Of a stretch of DNA of 64,000 bases, positions 11,085 through 23,599 are shown one piece after another. The translations under genes were made by a program, and so were the position numbers. Source of the DNA: Vesta saturnalis (Eukaryota; Arthropoda; Insecta; Coleoptera; Lampyridae); contig JARFJB010001819.1 in the NCBI GenBank assembly GCA_036346205.1, forward strand, positions 3,991,001 through 4,055,000. The letters run 5' to 3'. Under the pieces are notes generated by a model, which searched no databases, was not told the origin of the DNA, and saw only the letters and a list, made by a program, of their open reading frames with translations. How positions within the stretch are numbered: the first letter of the stretch is position 1; every line of letters begins with the position of its first letter.

Positions 11085-12440
11085 ACAAAAAACTATTGTT
11101 AGTGCAATTGGTTCTCCTACATATAACCTTGCAAAACATCTTACATTGTTATTACAACCTTATATAGGAAAAACACCCCATTACATTAAAAATTCTGCCG
11201 ACTTAGTTGAAAAAATGCATAGTTTCAAAATTGAAGAGGGTGATATAATGGTTAGTTTTGATGTTATTTCACTTTTTACAAAAGTACCTCTAAAAGAAAC
11301 TATTGAATACATAGATCATCTTTTTCCAAAGGACATAACCATTCTTTTTCAGCACTGTCTTACTACAACTTATTTTCAGTGGAATAGTAAATTTTATGAA
11401 CAGATTGAAGGTGTAGCAATGGGTAGTCCCCTTAGTCCTGTTATAGCTAATTTTTATATGGAAAAATTTGAAACATTAACGTTACAAAATACACCTAAAA
11501 AACCTTCAGTTTGGTATAGATATGTAGATGACACATTTGTTATTTGGAGACATGGAGAAGAAGCACTGCATGAGTTTTTGGTTTTTATAAATCCTAGTAT
11601 TCAGTTTACCATGGAAAAAGAAACTAATGGAAGTTTACCATTTCTTGACATATTAATATCTAAAAATAATAATTCACTATCTTTTAAGGTTTACAGAAAG
11701 CCGACACACACTGATACATACCTTCATAAATTATCCAACCACCATCCACGTCAAAAATTAGTGTAATTAAATCTTTAGTAGATCGAGCAAAACGAATTTG
11801 TGACCCTGAATTTTTGAATGATGAATATAAATATTTAAGAAAATCCTTACAAGATAATGGATATTCACTTACAGATATTAATAATGTTATTACACCTTCT
11901 AGGCGTAACCTTAAAGAAAAACCAGTTCTTAATGTTGGTACTGCTTTTCTTCCTTTTATAGCTAATGTTACAAATAGAATTGAAAAAATCCTAATCAAAT
12001 ATGGCATTAGGACTATTTTTAAACCTACAAGAAAAATTAAAGAACATTTAAGATCACCTAAAGATTTTTCAAACCCATTATCTTCTGGAGTGTATAAGTT
12101 ATCTTGTTCATGTGGAAAAGTATACATCGGGACCACAAAACGTAGCTTTGATACAAGACGCAAAGAACATATGAGATTTTGTAGATTGGGTCAACCAGAG
12201 AGGTCTGCTGTGGCTGACCATGCCCTGAATAATCTAAATCATGACATTCAATTTGACAATATGAAAATATTGTCAAGACAAACCCATTATTATGTTCGTT
12301 TGCAACGTGAAGCTATTGAAATATATAAACACCCGAATAATTTTAATAGACAAGAAGAAAATCTCCGTTTAAATAGGTTTTGGCATCTTATAATTAAAAA
12401 GAGCATAATGATACGCCTTGATTTTAATTTGTTTTCAACT
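11085..12440 (+). pseudogene. Penelope-like retroelement B, one main frameshift
   Basis: This is a PLE protein, truncated at its N terminus. It opens in the conserved AIGSPTYNLAKHL block at 11101. It then has DVISLFTKVPL, the EGVAMGSPLSPVIANFYME block, catalytic YVDD at 11521-11532 and LPFLDILISKN. One frameshift near 11760 separates this from the second part, where linker and GIY-YIG endonuclease follow: GVYKLSCSCGKVYIG (about 12088-12132), TKRSFDTRRKEH and an HALNNLNHDI block. The protein ends near 12440. Only one frame break is obvious, so this copy is younger than PLE A. Confidence 0.88.
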
Positions 12441-13014
12441 TTTGGTATGTCTAGGTTTTTGCTGTGTTTTTCCTAGACCTTGAAGCAAATGCTTTACCAA
12501 TTATATGTTAAATTTCCACAGCACTATAATTTAACATAAGTAGTTGAAATTAAATTGAAATTAAAAATTACAAAGAACGTTCTCCATTGTGCTTTTCATT
12601 GTTAATAACACTTACAATTATTGATAAAGATATCTCTTTGTTAGATTTAACTGGGTTATTTTATTTGATGTAATGTTTGGATTTGTGAATGCTTCTATCA
12701 TTTTAAAATTGAAGTTTTTCACAACTTTACACTTACATCATAACTCGATTAAATTTTGTTAAATGTGTTTTTTGGCTGGCAAATTTCATTGTTAGCTTTC
12801 GTCGTAGAGAGTGTTCTGGTTTGTCATCTTTGAGGCAGTTTAACAATATTTAATTTTTAAGGACCTAGTTATTCTTTACTAAAATTTAATTCTATAGTTG
12901 GCTTTATGTTTCTCAAACTGTTATATTAATAGCAGGCTTATGTTTATGTTTGAATTTTTCAAATTTGACAAAATTGTTTACTACATCTTTAACAATTTTT
13001 AACAAACATTACTA
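12441..13014 (+). other. Probable 3' tail of PLE B
   Basis: AT-rich non-coding DNA between the endonuclease end and a hammerhead-like motif. The position and the motif suggest it is the 3' untranslated part or terminal repeat of PLE B. No other feature is seen. Confidence 0.45.
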
Positions 13015-13046
13015 CTGACGAAGATAACTGTAAGTGTTATCGAAAC
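13015..13046 (+). ncRNA. Hammerhead-ribozyme-like core in PLE 3' region
   Basis: CTGACGA at 13015-13021 and GAAAC at 13042-13046 flank a stem formed by GATAAC (13023-13028) and GTTATC (13036-13041), a perfect 6-bp helix with a 7-nt loop. This matches the hammerhead layout CUGANGA, stem II, GAAA. PLE terminal repeats are known to carry such motifs. One extra A sits between CTGACGA and the stem. I could not settle stem III or the cleavage site; a nearby GTA may serve. Confidence 0.5.
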
Positions 13047-13597
13047 GTTTAGATTGTATAATTTAAAGTACACCATTAAAAAATCCCAAAAAAGATAAGT
13101 ATTTTATTATAACTTATAATAATGTTTAAATAAAGCTTTTTAATTTGTTAGTAATATTTTATTTGACGTTACAAGGTACTCCTGTCAGATTTAAACACGT
13201 TAAGGCATGCTTTAAATAGGTAAAATTTTAATTTGCATTTTGTAGGTGGACGGTGTTCCACGCCAAATATTTTATTGAAGCCTTTCAATCCATTAATTTT
13301 ATAGTTAAATTAGATTAAACGCAATTATTTTTTACAGCTGTTTCAGTGATATTTAGTTTGCATCTTTATTAAGTTCCGAATTTATTCGACTCTCAACCGA
13401 TCACATTTGAAATGAATCTCTAGAAATCTTTTTGAGGGTAATTTTTATTTGGTGTGTATGGGAACACCGAAAATCTGTTAATAACCTTACATGATTACAT
13501 TTGATGATAATAATAATTTTTTTTACCCAACAGAACTTGAAAATTCCTATTACAGGACAAAATCGAAGATTAGATCTCGACTCACAAATAAAAATAC
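13047..13597. other. No recognisable feature
   Basis: AT-rich sequence between the PLE tail and the Tc1 element. No coding signal. Confidence 0.4.
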
Positions 13598-14880
13598 AAA
13601 TCCTTTCGTTAGAACAAACAAACGATTAAAATTTGAATAAAATCTAGCTAGTAGTTTTTTTCCTTTGCACTTAATAACAATAAATTTGAAGAAATAAACC
13701 AATCAGTGTGTAATTAACTGTCAATTTTGCAAATCGTTTGTTCACAATTTCGTTCTGAACTTGGGAAAAATGCCAAGAGTACGTCAACATCAAAATTTTT
13801 ACCAATTGACTGATTTTGAACGTGACCGTATTATTGGCATGAGAAAGGCCGGACTTTCGCTAAGAGAAATTGCTCGTCGTGTAAAAAGAAATGTTACAAC
13901 GGTATTGAGATGTTGGTCCAAATGGTCCGAGGAAGGGGTGCAACAACGTCGCCCTGGATCTGGACGTCCCCGCAGGACTACAGATCGGTAAGAACGTCGC
14001 TTAAGATTTTGGACCACAAGAGACAGATTTTCAACAACTCGATCGATTGCAAACGATTGGATGAGAGGTGTAGGACCCAGAATGTCAATGTCATCTGTTT
14101 ATAGCCGGATAAGGTCTTATGGTCTGCGTTCATATCGTCCATTTTTATGTCTTCCTCTTACACCACTTCACCGTCTACGCAGGCTAGAATGGAGCAACGA
14201 AAGAGCGAATTGCCGCAAGAATTGCATCGAATTGTATTTAGTGACCAGTCCCGATTTTGTTTGTGGGCCCACGATGGCCGTAGGAGGGTGAGACGGATGC
14301 TTGGAGAACGTAAAAATCCAACATTTTTTGTGTAACACAACATAGCCCTCACACAAGGAGTGATGATATGGGGTGCAATATGTTACGGTAGCAGATCACC
14401 CTTGGTTTTCATTGATGGCAACTTAGACGCCGCTGGTTATATTGCCAATGTGCTAGAACCCGTTGCACTTCCATATCTTCAGGGGTTGGAAAATTCCATT
14501 CTCCAACGGGATAATGCGCGCCCTCATACGGCAAGGGCTACAACACGTTTTTTGGAAGAAGCTAACATTGCCGTCCTCCCATGACGTGCTCGGTCGCCTG
14601 ATTTGTCGCCCATTGAACATGTATGAGATGAGGTCGGTAGGCGACTGGGGTAAATTACCACACCCTCCAGATAACTTACACGATCTCCGGCTACGGATTC
14701 AAGTAGCTTGGGTTGATATACTACAGCTATAAATCACTTGATTGATAGTATGCCACGCCATCTAAATGAGAGCATTACAAATCGTGGCGGAGCAACTCAT
14801 TATTGAAAAAATATTTTTAGTTTTTGTTCTTTTGTTTTCAAATTTTAATCGTTTATTTGTTCTAATGAAAGATATCCTTG
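13598..14880 (+). mobile_element. Tc1-family DNA transposon with broken transposase
   Basis: Inverted repeats of about 45 bp face each other at 13598-13641 and 14830-14880 (core GTTCTAACGAAAG and ATTTTAATCGTTT). The transposase starts at ATG 13761 with a helix-turn-helix (FERDRIIGMRKAGLSLREIA), a second DNA-binding part and GRPRR. It breaks at a stop at about 13989. The DDE core follows in shifting frames: FSDQSRF (about 14240), MIWGAICYGSRSPL, the second aspartate in RDNARPHTA (about 14510) and SPDLSPIEHV with the glutamate region (about 14595-14630). Stops and frameshifts make it inactive, but the whole element is present at about 1.3 kb, the usual Tc1 size. Confidence 0.88.
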
Positions 14881-15468
14881 ACGAAAATTTCAATAAATTC
14901 TAGGTGTTGCAATTTTAATGGAAGTCAGATGGCTACATTTCTAAAAATAGAATACCTTGCAATATAATAATCACTTGCGACTACGAATACTTAATAGCAC
15001 TGTGTTGATCCTATGCAATTTATTTATTAATCCAATTTAACAATTTCTTTCAAATTTAACCCTTCAGTTACCTCCTGTCAATATATCTTTATTTTGTATT
15101 CATTTCCACGTACAGGTGTCTTCTTGATGATAATTTTTTAATATCATATATTCACAATGTACTCCACAAATAACAATGCATGTCTAGATTATAGTAAGGT
15201 TTACATGTTATATAATGTAAATTTTCTAGAAAATACATTTAGTAAGGAGAAGCAATAAGTTCATTATTCAAAAAATCTGTTGAGATTAATCGGGTATAAT
15301 AATGAGCGCGAGGGGAGATTTTATGTTATCTACTGAGCTATGAAAACAAGGAGTGAGTACAAACAAAATTTTATTTGTCAACGTAAGAACCATTTTTTAA
15401 ATAACGCTATACTTTTAAATTTTTTTTTTGATAATTCTGCCAAATACGACTCCACATTCATTCGATAA
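14881..15468. other. No recognisable feature
   Basis: AT-rich DNA between the Tc1 and mariner elements; no coding signal or repeat was identified. Confidence 0.4.
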
Positions 15469-15469
15469 A

Positions 15470-16340
15470 AATCAACACCCTCTCAAGGGTGTTTTTAATT
15501 GTGAAAAAAGATAATGATCCCAGGGGGCGAGATCAGGACCGTATGGTGTATGTTGTAATTCCTTAAAGTCGAATTCATTGATTACTTCTTGAACAATTCG
15601 TGCTTTATGTACTTTAAACTTGTCGTGCAGAATCGGATTTTTTTTACCATAATTGTGGGGTCTTTTTTCGTGTATAGCCGCTTTCAAATTCTTCATTGTC
15701 TTTGCAGACAGTCCCTGTTATTGTAGTCCTTTTGACATATACTCAATTAAAAGAATACCTTCAGCATCCCAGAAAAGGAGGCCATCATTTTTCCCCCAGA
15801 AAATTGTGTCTTCGTCTTCTTGGGTGGTGGGGAGCCCTTACGAATCATGGACTCTTTTTTCGTGGGAGGGCTGCCATGTCTCATCCCCAGTTACAATTCT
15901 GTTTTTCATTTAGGGATAAAGCAGTCAAATTCTCCTTGGAAATTTGTCGTTTACACAGTTTTTGTTCGGGACTGAGGAGAGTGGGGTTCCATCGTGCCTA
16001 CACTTTGCCCATTCCCAAATATAGAATTTTAAAAATACTCGTTTCTGATATTCCTGTTGCTGTAGCAATAACCGAAACTTCTACTCAGCGGTTAATGAAT
16101 ATCAAATCTTCTTTCTTGATGCTTTCGTTAGTTCGAGCATCCAGAGGTTTTCCATACTTTGAGTCAACATGAATTAATTCCCTGCGCCACTTGAACTGCT
16201 TGCGCAAATTTTTGACTTGGAAATAGGGCGGGTTATTTTCGCCATACACCGCCACCATTCGCTCAAGGGTATTCTTTGAGCTAACTGCCTTCGTTGGATA
16301 AAAATTTCATGACGCTTCTGTATCCAAGCTGCAAGTTACT
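15470..16340 (-). pseudogene. Mariner transposase, degraded
   Basis: Read from 16340 downward, the minus strand gives the full order of mariner blocks with stops and frame changes: MVAVYGENNPPYFQVKNLRK, a second helix-turn-helix (VIATATGISETSIFKIL), RWNPTLLSPEQK, the catalytic GDETW-type block, FWDAEGILLIEYM and, at 15472-15696, VHKARIVQEVINEF and a decayed SPDLAP motif (GPDLAPWDHYLF). The second catalytic aspartate region reads as ILHDKFKVHK. Terminal repeats were not located. Confidence 0.88.
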
Positions 16341-17394
16341 CATTTTCGCCTTATTAAACTGCTATAAAAATACAAATGTTAAGCGATAAAACTAAGCTTG
16401 GAGATGACACTAGAAAATGTCCCAGAAACTTGACTCAAGAAAAATTTTGCGATAGCATATTGTTTTCATACTTAGGGAGATTAACATAAAAACTCCATTC
16501 GTATCTTATAACTTATAGAAGACTTACTACTGCACTAATACTAAAATTGAAAACGAACTTAACACAGTTATTTGATTAGGTTCTACATTAACAAAAGGAT
16601 ATACGTAAACTTATTCAATATACCTTAACCTTTCAAAGCACACACAGAAACACATTTTAACTAACTAACTAATTAAGCTAATTTTGAACTTACACAAACA
16701 CTAAGGTCCAGAAATTCTCCGTCTAAATACTTAGCAGTAAATAATTTAAACAAACCTGAAGGCTCTAGAAAATTTCAGGTCATTATTTTGCGTTACAATA
16801 ACATATCCAAATAATACATGACCGCAGTTCGGTTTTTTTTTGGGTCTACAACTGCACTATCTACAAATTGGAGGAAACAAATCTTTTTAGGGAGATGGTC
16901 GTATTCCATTGTCTATGGTTCTATGAGTAATACCATAATAGTCAGAATTGTGACGTATATAAACTACTGCAAGTAAAATTGGGTTAGACGTACCAACTAT
17001 GAACTCTTTTAACATGTTAAAATCAAGATTACAATACTTCCATAATTATTGGAGTTATAACATATGACGAAGCAGGTGATATTGCTAGCGCGTTAGTTCT
17101 AAAAGTAGGTAGATAAAACACTGTGGCGTTAATTCGGAAAACTAAGAATTCTAGTGCATTTAAGAGGAGAAACCGATCATGAGGGTTAATTTTCCGTCTA
17201 CATTACTTAGTACTCAATACAACCTTCATTTAAATTTTGAGGATTAGTTTTTGTAAATTTGCTAGAGGAAGATTTTGTTCTCACTAAGGTTTTGGTTTTC
17301 CATTGGTTTAAAAATACATTAGGATCGTTTATAAAGTTTTTAACCTTTGGTTATATGTACTAGGTGGACAGTGCATTTCATTTTTTTTACGTTA
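16341..17394. other. No recognisable feature
   Basis: AT-rich DNA. I found no family motif, no RNA gene and no repeat shared with the rest of the window. Confidence 0.4.
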
Positions 17395-17911
17395 AGATTT
17401 ATTTATGTCTATGAACCTCTATCTGACATGAAGTTTTAAACGTCATTCTGACATAGATTATTGTTTTTGTTTTTACAATGTTGCCTGTTTTCGTTATGAA
17501 CCTATAAAAAAAATTTCAAAACCCACTTCTATAAAAATATCGATAATACACCTTAAGCGTTTTCAATCATATTTATTTAATTTTTACATTTATTTCGCTC
17601 TACATTCAAAACTTTATAAAGGAGATTTATGTAAAATTAAATTTTCTTTAAAAAATGAAAAAATTGCATATACCATAATTAATCGATATGTTTAAGGTAT
17701 ATATGTAGGTCTTTTTATATCTTTGAAATATTTGATGAAAACCAAAAACTGTCCCTAATAAACCTCCCTTTCCGCCGCCGGATTTCTCCTAAACTCTAAT
17801 CAGCTCTAAGCCAAATGAAAACAAGCTTAGATACAAAATTTTAATTACGTAGGTATTTTCGTTCTGGAGTTATCGTGGATAATCACATACATTCTCATAG
17901 GCATACACACA

Positions 17912-17951
<40 letters not shown>

Positions 17952-18110
17952 GATATCCAAACATGATGGCCGATCTTGACGAAACTTGGCCAAAAGTTGT
18001 AAAATAAGCTTATAAGTCGATTTAGCAATAGTGAAAAAAAATCGACTAGATAACCTTCTATACCTACATATTTATATGTAGGTTGGAAGGTAAAAAACAA
18101 AAGATAGATA
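17395..18110 (-). repeat. Dispersed repeat family C, copy 2
   Basis: The part from about 17510 to 18075 is the reverse complement of copy 1 at 9611-10260. The first 115 bp (17397-17510) are a copy of the imperfect palindrome seen at 10262, in the same orientation as there. So the body is inverted relative to copy 1 while the adjoining palindrome is not, as expected if the palindrome is a terminal structure. The open frame at 17870-18100 on the minus strand is a microsatellite artefact. Confidence 0.7.
17912..17947. repeat. (CA)n microsatellite
   Basis: An uninterrupted CA/TG dinucleotide tract of about 36 bp inside repeat family C; the equivalent place in copy 1 is a short GT-rich run. Confidence 0.95.
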
Positions 18111-18308
18111 TGTTAAATTCACAAAATCTTAGGAATATTTGAAGGAAGAAAATTATTTAATACTTTATAAATATCCAAAAAGCAAGAAAACTGAGAATAC
18201 ACAAAGTAAATAATAAATTAATAACCAGTTTTGGCAGTTGCGTTTTTGTGGGGGATTGATATAAATGTCCGCCGAAGGCAGTAATATGTAATATAATTTT
18301 GGTTGGTG

Positions 18309-18895
18309 ACCATGAAACTGGAACAAAATATTAAAAAGATTCAGTATTTTCGGCAAGTTTTTAAATGCAAATGCAGTGAAATAAAGTCGACAGTAGGCTA
18401 ATTTGTTGTTACTAAGATACTGTGATATTGCTATTATATATCATGTCACGTGTTTGCTGACAATCATGCTGCTTAGCATCAATGACATTTCCGTGCTATA
18501 AAGACCACATTACGCCCGCATTTGGAGGCGTATAATAGATATTTATGTATTAAGGACATAATCAGAAGATTATGGCTCGAGGGAATGTTAAAAGCCCGAC
18601 GCGAAGCGGAGGGCTTTTATATTCCTGAGAGCCATAATCTACAATTATGGCCGTGGTACATACAACGTTTTATTTTATTTTGCACCATGAAATTGGAACA
18701 AAATGTTAAAAAGATTCAGTATTTTCGGCAAGTTTTTAAATGCAAATGCAGTGAAATAAAGTCGACAGTAGGCTAATTTGTTGTTACTAAGATACTGTGA
18801 TATTGCTATTATATATCATGTCATGTGTTTGCTTAGCATCAATGACATTTCCGTGCTATAAAGAACACATTACGCCCGCATTTGGAGGCGTATAA
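18309..18895. repeat. Pair of ~220-bp direct repeats around a hairpin
   Basis: The blocks 18309-18535 and 18684-18895 are nearly identical and in the same orientation, from ACCATGAAA to GGAGGCGTATAA. The first has about 15 extra bases. Between them lies a stem-loop (arms 18567-18597 and 18611-18640, with GAGCCATAATCT at its base and an AAAGCCC/GGGCTTT tip). A shorter tandem repeat, two copies of AAAGAACATTATGRTGGC, follows at 18893-18952. The layout resembles a small element with terminal direct repeats, but no TG..CA ends or primer site are visible. Confidence 0.85.
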
Positions 18896-19039
18896 AGAAC
18901 ATTATGATGGCAAAATAAAATAAAGAACATTATGGTGGCAAAATAAAATAAAAGTACAAAGAACCCAATTACATGTTTATGAAATCATGATAAATCAACA
19001 TCGATACTAGTTATCACCAAGGCATCTATTCGGTCATCG

Positions 19040-20370
19040 TTATATGGTTTCGATATTACGGGCTATTGCCCTCTATACCTCCATCGTATGTCGTGTCGTG
19101 GTATCTGTAGATTCGATTTACCTATACCTTCGTTGTTGTTTCCTGAGATCATCTTCAACTTTTATGCGTCCGGTCACCTCGGTGTCGTTGTCTGTTTCTT
19201 GTTACCCGCTGCCATCTAAGCATAACTTATCCCTGCCTTGACCATTCTTGGGTGGGCAGGGCATCTTTCGTAGTTAGCAGTGTGCAACCCGGTGCGGTTG
19301 CAGCACTTCGAATCTCCCGTTTCCCGGGTCTTCGAACATTCCCTTGTGTGGTGCGCCCCCGCACACTTCACACATCTGGATAGGGCGTGGCATCCGTTTG
19401 TGGTGTGCCCGAATCGTTGAACATCTCCTTGGCTCTTTCACTCCTCTCGAGGTGGACCAGTGCCATGGCAGTTTTTCTATGTTCGCGTCGGGCGAACATT
19501 CTGCTGACCTTCTGTACGTCAAACCCCATGGGTTTGAGATCATTTCGGACCGTCTCTAACATCTCGTCGTCTTGCGGGAGGTCCTTGATGACCACCTTTA
19601 GTGGTTTTGCGTCTTTTAGAAGGTACACGTTGAACTGCACACCGATCTTGTCCTGTGCAGTTGTTGCCGTCCTGTACTCTTCAGGCGTGTTGAGGGTAAC
19701 TCTGGTTCCGTCGTTGAAAGTTCTTGTTGCCTTTGGAGTTATCCCGACTGAGGCTAGTTTCTTCATTGTCTTGGAGTAATCCTCCTGTCGGTGGAGGATT
19801 AGTGGCGGAATTTTTTCTTTGCGAACGGGCATTTCTGGATTTTGCGCTTCTGCGTCCACCCGTTGCTGCTTGACACCGCCTTTCTTCTTGACGATCTTGA
19901 ATCCTTCCTCTTTGGAGAGGGCATCTTCGTCATTTTCGGGTTGGGAAGCTGCTGTATAGACTTCCATCCTGTCATGGAATTTTTCGGTTATTCGTGTTTC
20001 TTTTAGTCATGTTTTGATGGGAGTTTAATCGGTCCCTCTCTTCTTCCCGTTGTGCTTCTTCTTCTTAGGACGCGGGGGCTTTTCATTGTCGCGATGTTCT
20101 TCTGCGCGATCTTTTACCGTTTTGTTAAAGGTTTTATTTGTTTCTTCATCTAGTCTTTTTAGGACTGTTTCGTACTGAGCATTGAGCTCCATTATTTCTT
20201 GTTGTAGATCCAGGATTTGCTTCATTTGTTCGGTCCTGGCGTGCAGGTTTTCTAAGTTGTTGTTTCGCATCTCAATGTATTTTTCTCTGTAGTAATCTAC
20301 TACAAGATCGCCGGGGCTGCATTCTTGGTTGGTGCTTCTCCGAGACCGGATCTGTGCGGTTTAAACCACA
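19040..20370 (-). pseudogene. Jockey-like LINE ORF1 (gag) fragment
   Basis: The minus-strand reading starts near 20355 with a coiled-coil-like segment (LENLHARTEQMKQILDLQQE and following residues) and a Lys-rich tail, stopping at 20025. A second frame, 19967-19368, has VVIKDLPQDDEMLETVRNDL and a DVQKVSRM block. That is the PRE_C2HC domain of insect non-LTR gag proteins, which bind the element RNA. A Cys-rich remnant (MCEVCGGAPHKG) follows in another frame near 19370, as expected for zinc knuckles. No endonuclease or RT is present next to it. GC content is clearly above the flanks. Confidence 0.78.
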
Positions 20371-21232
20371 CATTTCCGGTGCGGCTGTTGAGTAGCTGTA
20401 ATGACGTATTAGTACTCGTTTCTCATACGTGGTATGTTCTTTTAAATGATATCGCCAAAGGCGTATCGAAATGTCTATGAAAACTCTCTCCCAAAATACG
20501 TGTGTTCTGTTCAAGAGCTCGCATAGAACTACTTCAAGGTATCTATTGAAGATTTGTTTACATTATATAGGTTGTATAAAAATATTTTAATGAAACCCAC
20601 CATAAATTGTCAGTAGAAGGCTGGATCTTGCCTTTCAGTTTTTGAACTTAATCGCTTTTCGGATGACTTCCTGAGATGCCACATAGTAAGTAAATGGTTA
20701 TTTTCTATGAAGCCTTACTGATAAGTGTTTAATGACTTGACTTCCACATAATGACCGGGACTATTATCCATTTTGCATTTTAGTATGAAAAATATAATTT
20801 AGCTTTCTGATTTATGTTTTGCACGATTTGCGCTTGTATCTAAGGTCCTTTCGCGAGTATCTTGCTTCTTGCTCTTCCACTTAAACCTTGAAATTTATCC
20901 AATATGAATCATTGCATGTTGGTAGTGAACATTGAAGTCTTATTAAGTTGTTATGAATTAACAATAAGAGTACTAAGTAAGAGTAGTAGTAAGAGTATAA
21001 TTTACACAAGATGCTTCTTAATAAGAAGGTAGTCGAATTAGCTAGGAAATGATATTAATTGAAGATTGTAATGATTTGTTTTTTAAAAGTAGATAGTTTT
21101 ACATCTTCAGAGTGTTAGGAACAGAGTTATACTTCATATAAATATCCAAGGTAAAAGACCGTTCATACAGTACAATTCTATGACCTGGTGGAATAATCTT
21201 ATACACATGTTTCATATAAATAAAATGGTTCC
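20371..21232. other. No clear gene; possible LINE flank
   Basis: The first ~150 bp may be 5' leader of the gag fragment. From about 21060 to 21232 the minus strand may continue the RT remnant described next, but the frames are too broken to show it. Confidence 0.35.
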
Positions 21233-21478
21233 TTATAAGTTAATATTGTGTGATATATTAAAGATTGAATTACTCTTCGATTTAACATATTCAGCTATCC
21301 AACTTCTTTTAATTTGTGGGATATGACCGTATTTGCGAATACCATAGACGAGCCTTAAACACCTGTTCTGGACCCTCTGTATACGAGTTTTATCTAAAAG
21401 ATCAATGCAAGGTCCATATGCCTGGCATCCGTACGTAAATTTGGATAAAATAAGAGCGTCACATAATGTTTTTTTCAT
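21233..21478 (-). pseudogene. LINE reverse transcriptase C-terminal fragment
   Basis: The frame MKKTLCDALILSKFTYGCQA, then a RIQRVQNRCLRLVYGIRKYG block, matches the segment after the RT domain in jockey-like LINEs, where the pattern Q..QNRCLR is typical. Only this ~80-residue piece is readable. It is a fossil, and its relation to the gag fragment about 0.9 kb away is unknown. Confidence 0.65.
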
Positions 21479-23410
21479 ATTTAAATTTAAGTCATGTCAG
21501 TGTTAATTTAAGGCATGTTTGTGTGCATCTTGTTTCCCGTATCTAAGGGTAGAAGCTGATTTCAAATCAACATCTTAGACATGTATCGTGTTTCTTTGTG
21601 TAGAATCATCTGACTGAAACTGGTTCCAGGTCAGCATCATGCATAACATTCACCCAGTCGTAAATAACTCGCTAAAGTACTGAAAAGCTTTTTTTTATCA
21701 TAGTAAAATTGTACAAAACCAGCATTACACAAAATCAGTAAATTATAAACTGTTCTTCTCTAAGAGGTACAAATGATATCCTAGTGCAGGTCGTCCAAAG
21801 GAATCAAAATACTCCCAGTTACCATTTTCATACATGTAGTTTCGCGAGATCTTTGAATAATGGCCGCCACTAGGCGCAGAACCAAATAAATTTGCAAAGT
21901 GGTATTACAAACACTTGCGCTACTTTTTTAAAATCTACGATAAAATGCGATTTTCTACTACCCGACGGCCCGTAACGATTGTAGAAAAGGAATGCTTAAG
22001 CTGATCCTCCACCCTAAGAGCAAAATGCTACCCAGCATCTCGTTTTCTTGAATACCAAATGAAGAATATGTAGCTTCGGCAATTGTCTTATAATTCGAAT
22101 GCAACAGTTTAACTTAAACTCTTGATTTGAAACCAGTTTTAGTAAGAGAATCCTAGATACAGAAACAACATGCAAGTGTAATATGTTGATTTGAAATCAA
22201 CTTTTACCAAAAGGACCCTGAAGACCGGCGAGGGGGGACGAAACCTGCATCTGTCAAATGGATCTAGACACGGATGCGACCCTTGAAATACAGATTAATC
22301 TGAGAACATTTACACTGGTCCAAGGACCTTAGATCTATCAGGCCTAATGACTTAACCTTGGAAAAACCAATTCCTTATGGGGCCCAAAGGCACTAATAAA
22401 CCATTAAGGTAAAAAAGTGAAAAACAAGGTGTCGGCCTTTTGCTATTGTCATAATCAGAAAAGCTGCATCAAATACGATTGACAAACTACTGTTATATTG
22501 AAGGTAAGTTTGTTTCAACCTTGTTAAGAGCACCATTCATATTTGATTTCAAAATATAACTGTTATACTTAAATTTCTTTAAATTTGCCAAAATGACTAC
22601 TACTTCTTTAAGGATGGGATTTACAAATACTATACCAATTCGTGTAGATGTATGCAGTATGATATAGTATAAAAATCAATAAAAGGATATTGGAACAGAG
22701 GTGTTCTAAATAATCACCACAATGAAAATAAATACTCGCGGTTTATTTCTAAACAAAGTTCTTTATTGTTAATAATCGAATTGTTATTAAATAAATATTG
22801 CGCTTTTCGTCTTTCATATTTAATTTTTGTAAAATCTCTTATTATGTTTTACTTTTATCATGTTATTGATATTATACGACCAATATAATCTATATCATTA
22901 CTTTATGAATGTAATTTTAGAAGAAAGTAACCGTCGGTGATATCTTTTAGTATCTGAGGCAACGCATTGTACGTAAATACATTGTATGTTTTATGACCTA
23001 AGCAATTAAACACTGTTACCAACAAATTACTGAAACCATTTTTTTGATAATCTTTGATGTCCTGAATTTCATACTAAGGTTTTGAAGAAAATATTTCGAC
23101 ATTCTAAAACATCGTTTCTTGGGAGAGTATAAAAATTTTATGACTTTATAAAAAAGTAAATAGAAAATAAACAAAACTATCTTCTGATACTAGCCTGACT
23201 CATAAACTTTAAAGCATATAACAAAAAAAAATGTATTGTTGTAAATTTTAAATACTTACACGTAAATAATTATAAATACCTGTTAACTATAATAACAATG
23301 GCAATAAAATGAAAATTCACATTGAAATAATAATATAAATAAAACATTTTTCTTAATGGTCAATTCAAAACAGTGACTAAGTAAAAATAAATATAAATGT
23401 TTTATATCGA
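21479..23410. other. No gene; diverged inverted blocks
   Basis: The block TTGATTTGAAATC recurs in opposite orientations near 21555 and 22180, and a somewhat GC-richer stretch lies at 21780-22060. This suggests an old repeat element that I cannot name. No coding frame is supported. Confidence 0.35.
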
Positions 23411-23599
23411 TATACAGGGTCTTTCCTTATGATTAACGCACCTACAGACTTTGTTTTTGTAGATAGCAAAAAAAGTTTTAAGAGTCGCGCCAAAATATCA
23501 GAATCTGTTATTAGAAAACAAAACAAATGAATGACAAGGTTTTTTAACCGAGTGTGTTCTTTTAATGGAACACCCTGTATATTACGGTATAACGTTAAC

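Noticed and set aside
17870..18100. Minus-strand open frame with a run of Val-Cys
   Set aside because: It is a (CA)n microsatellite translation.
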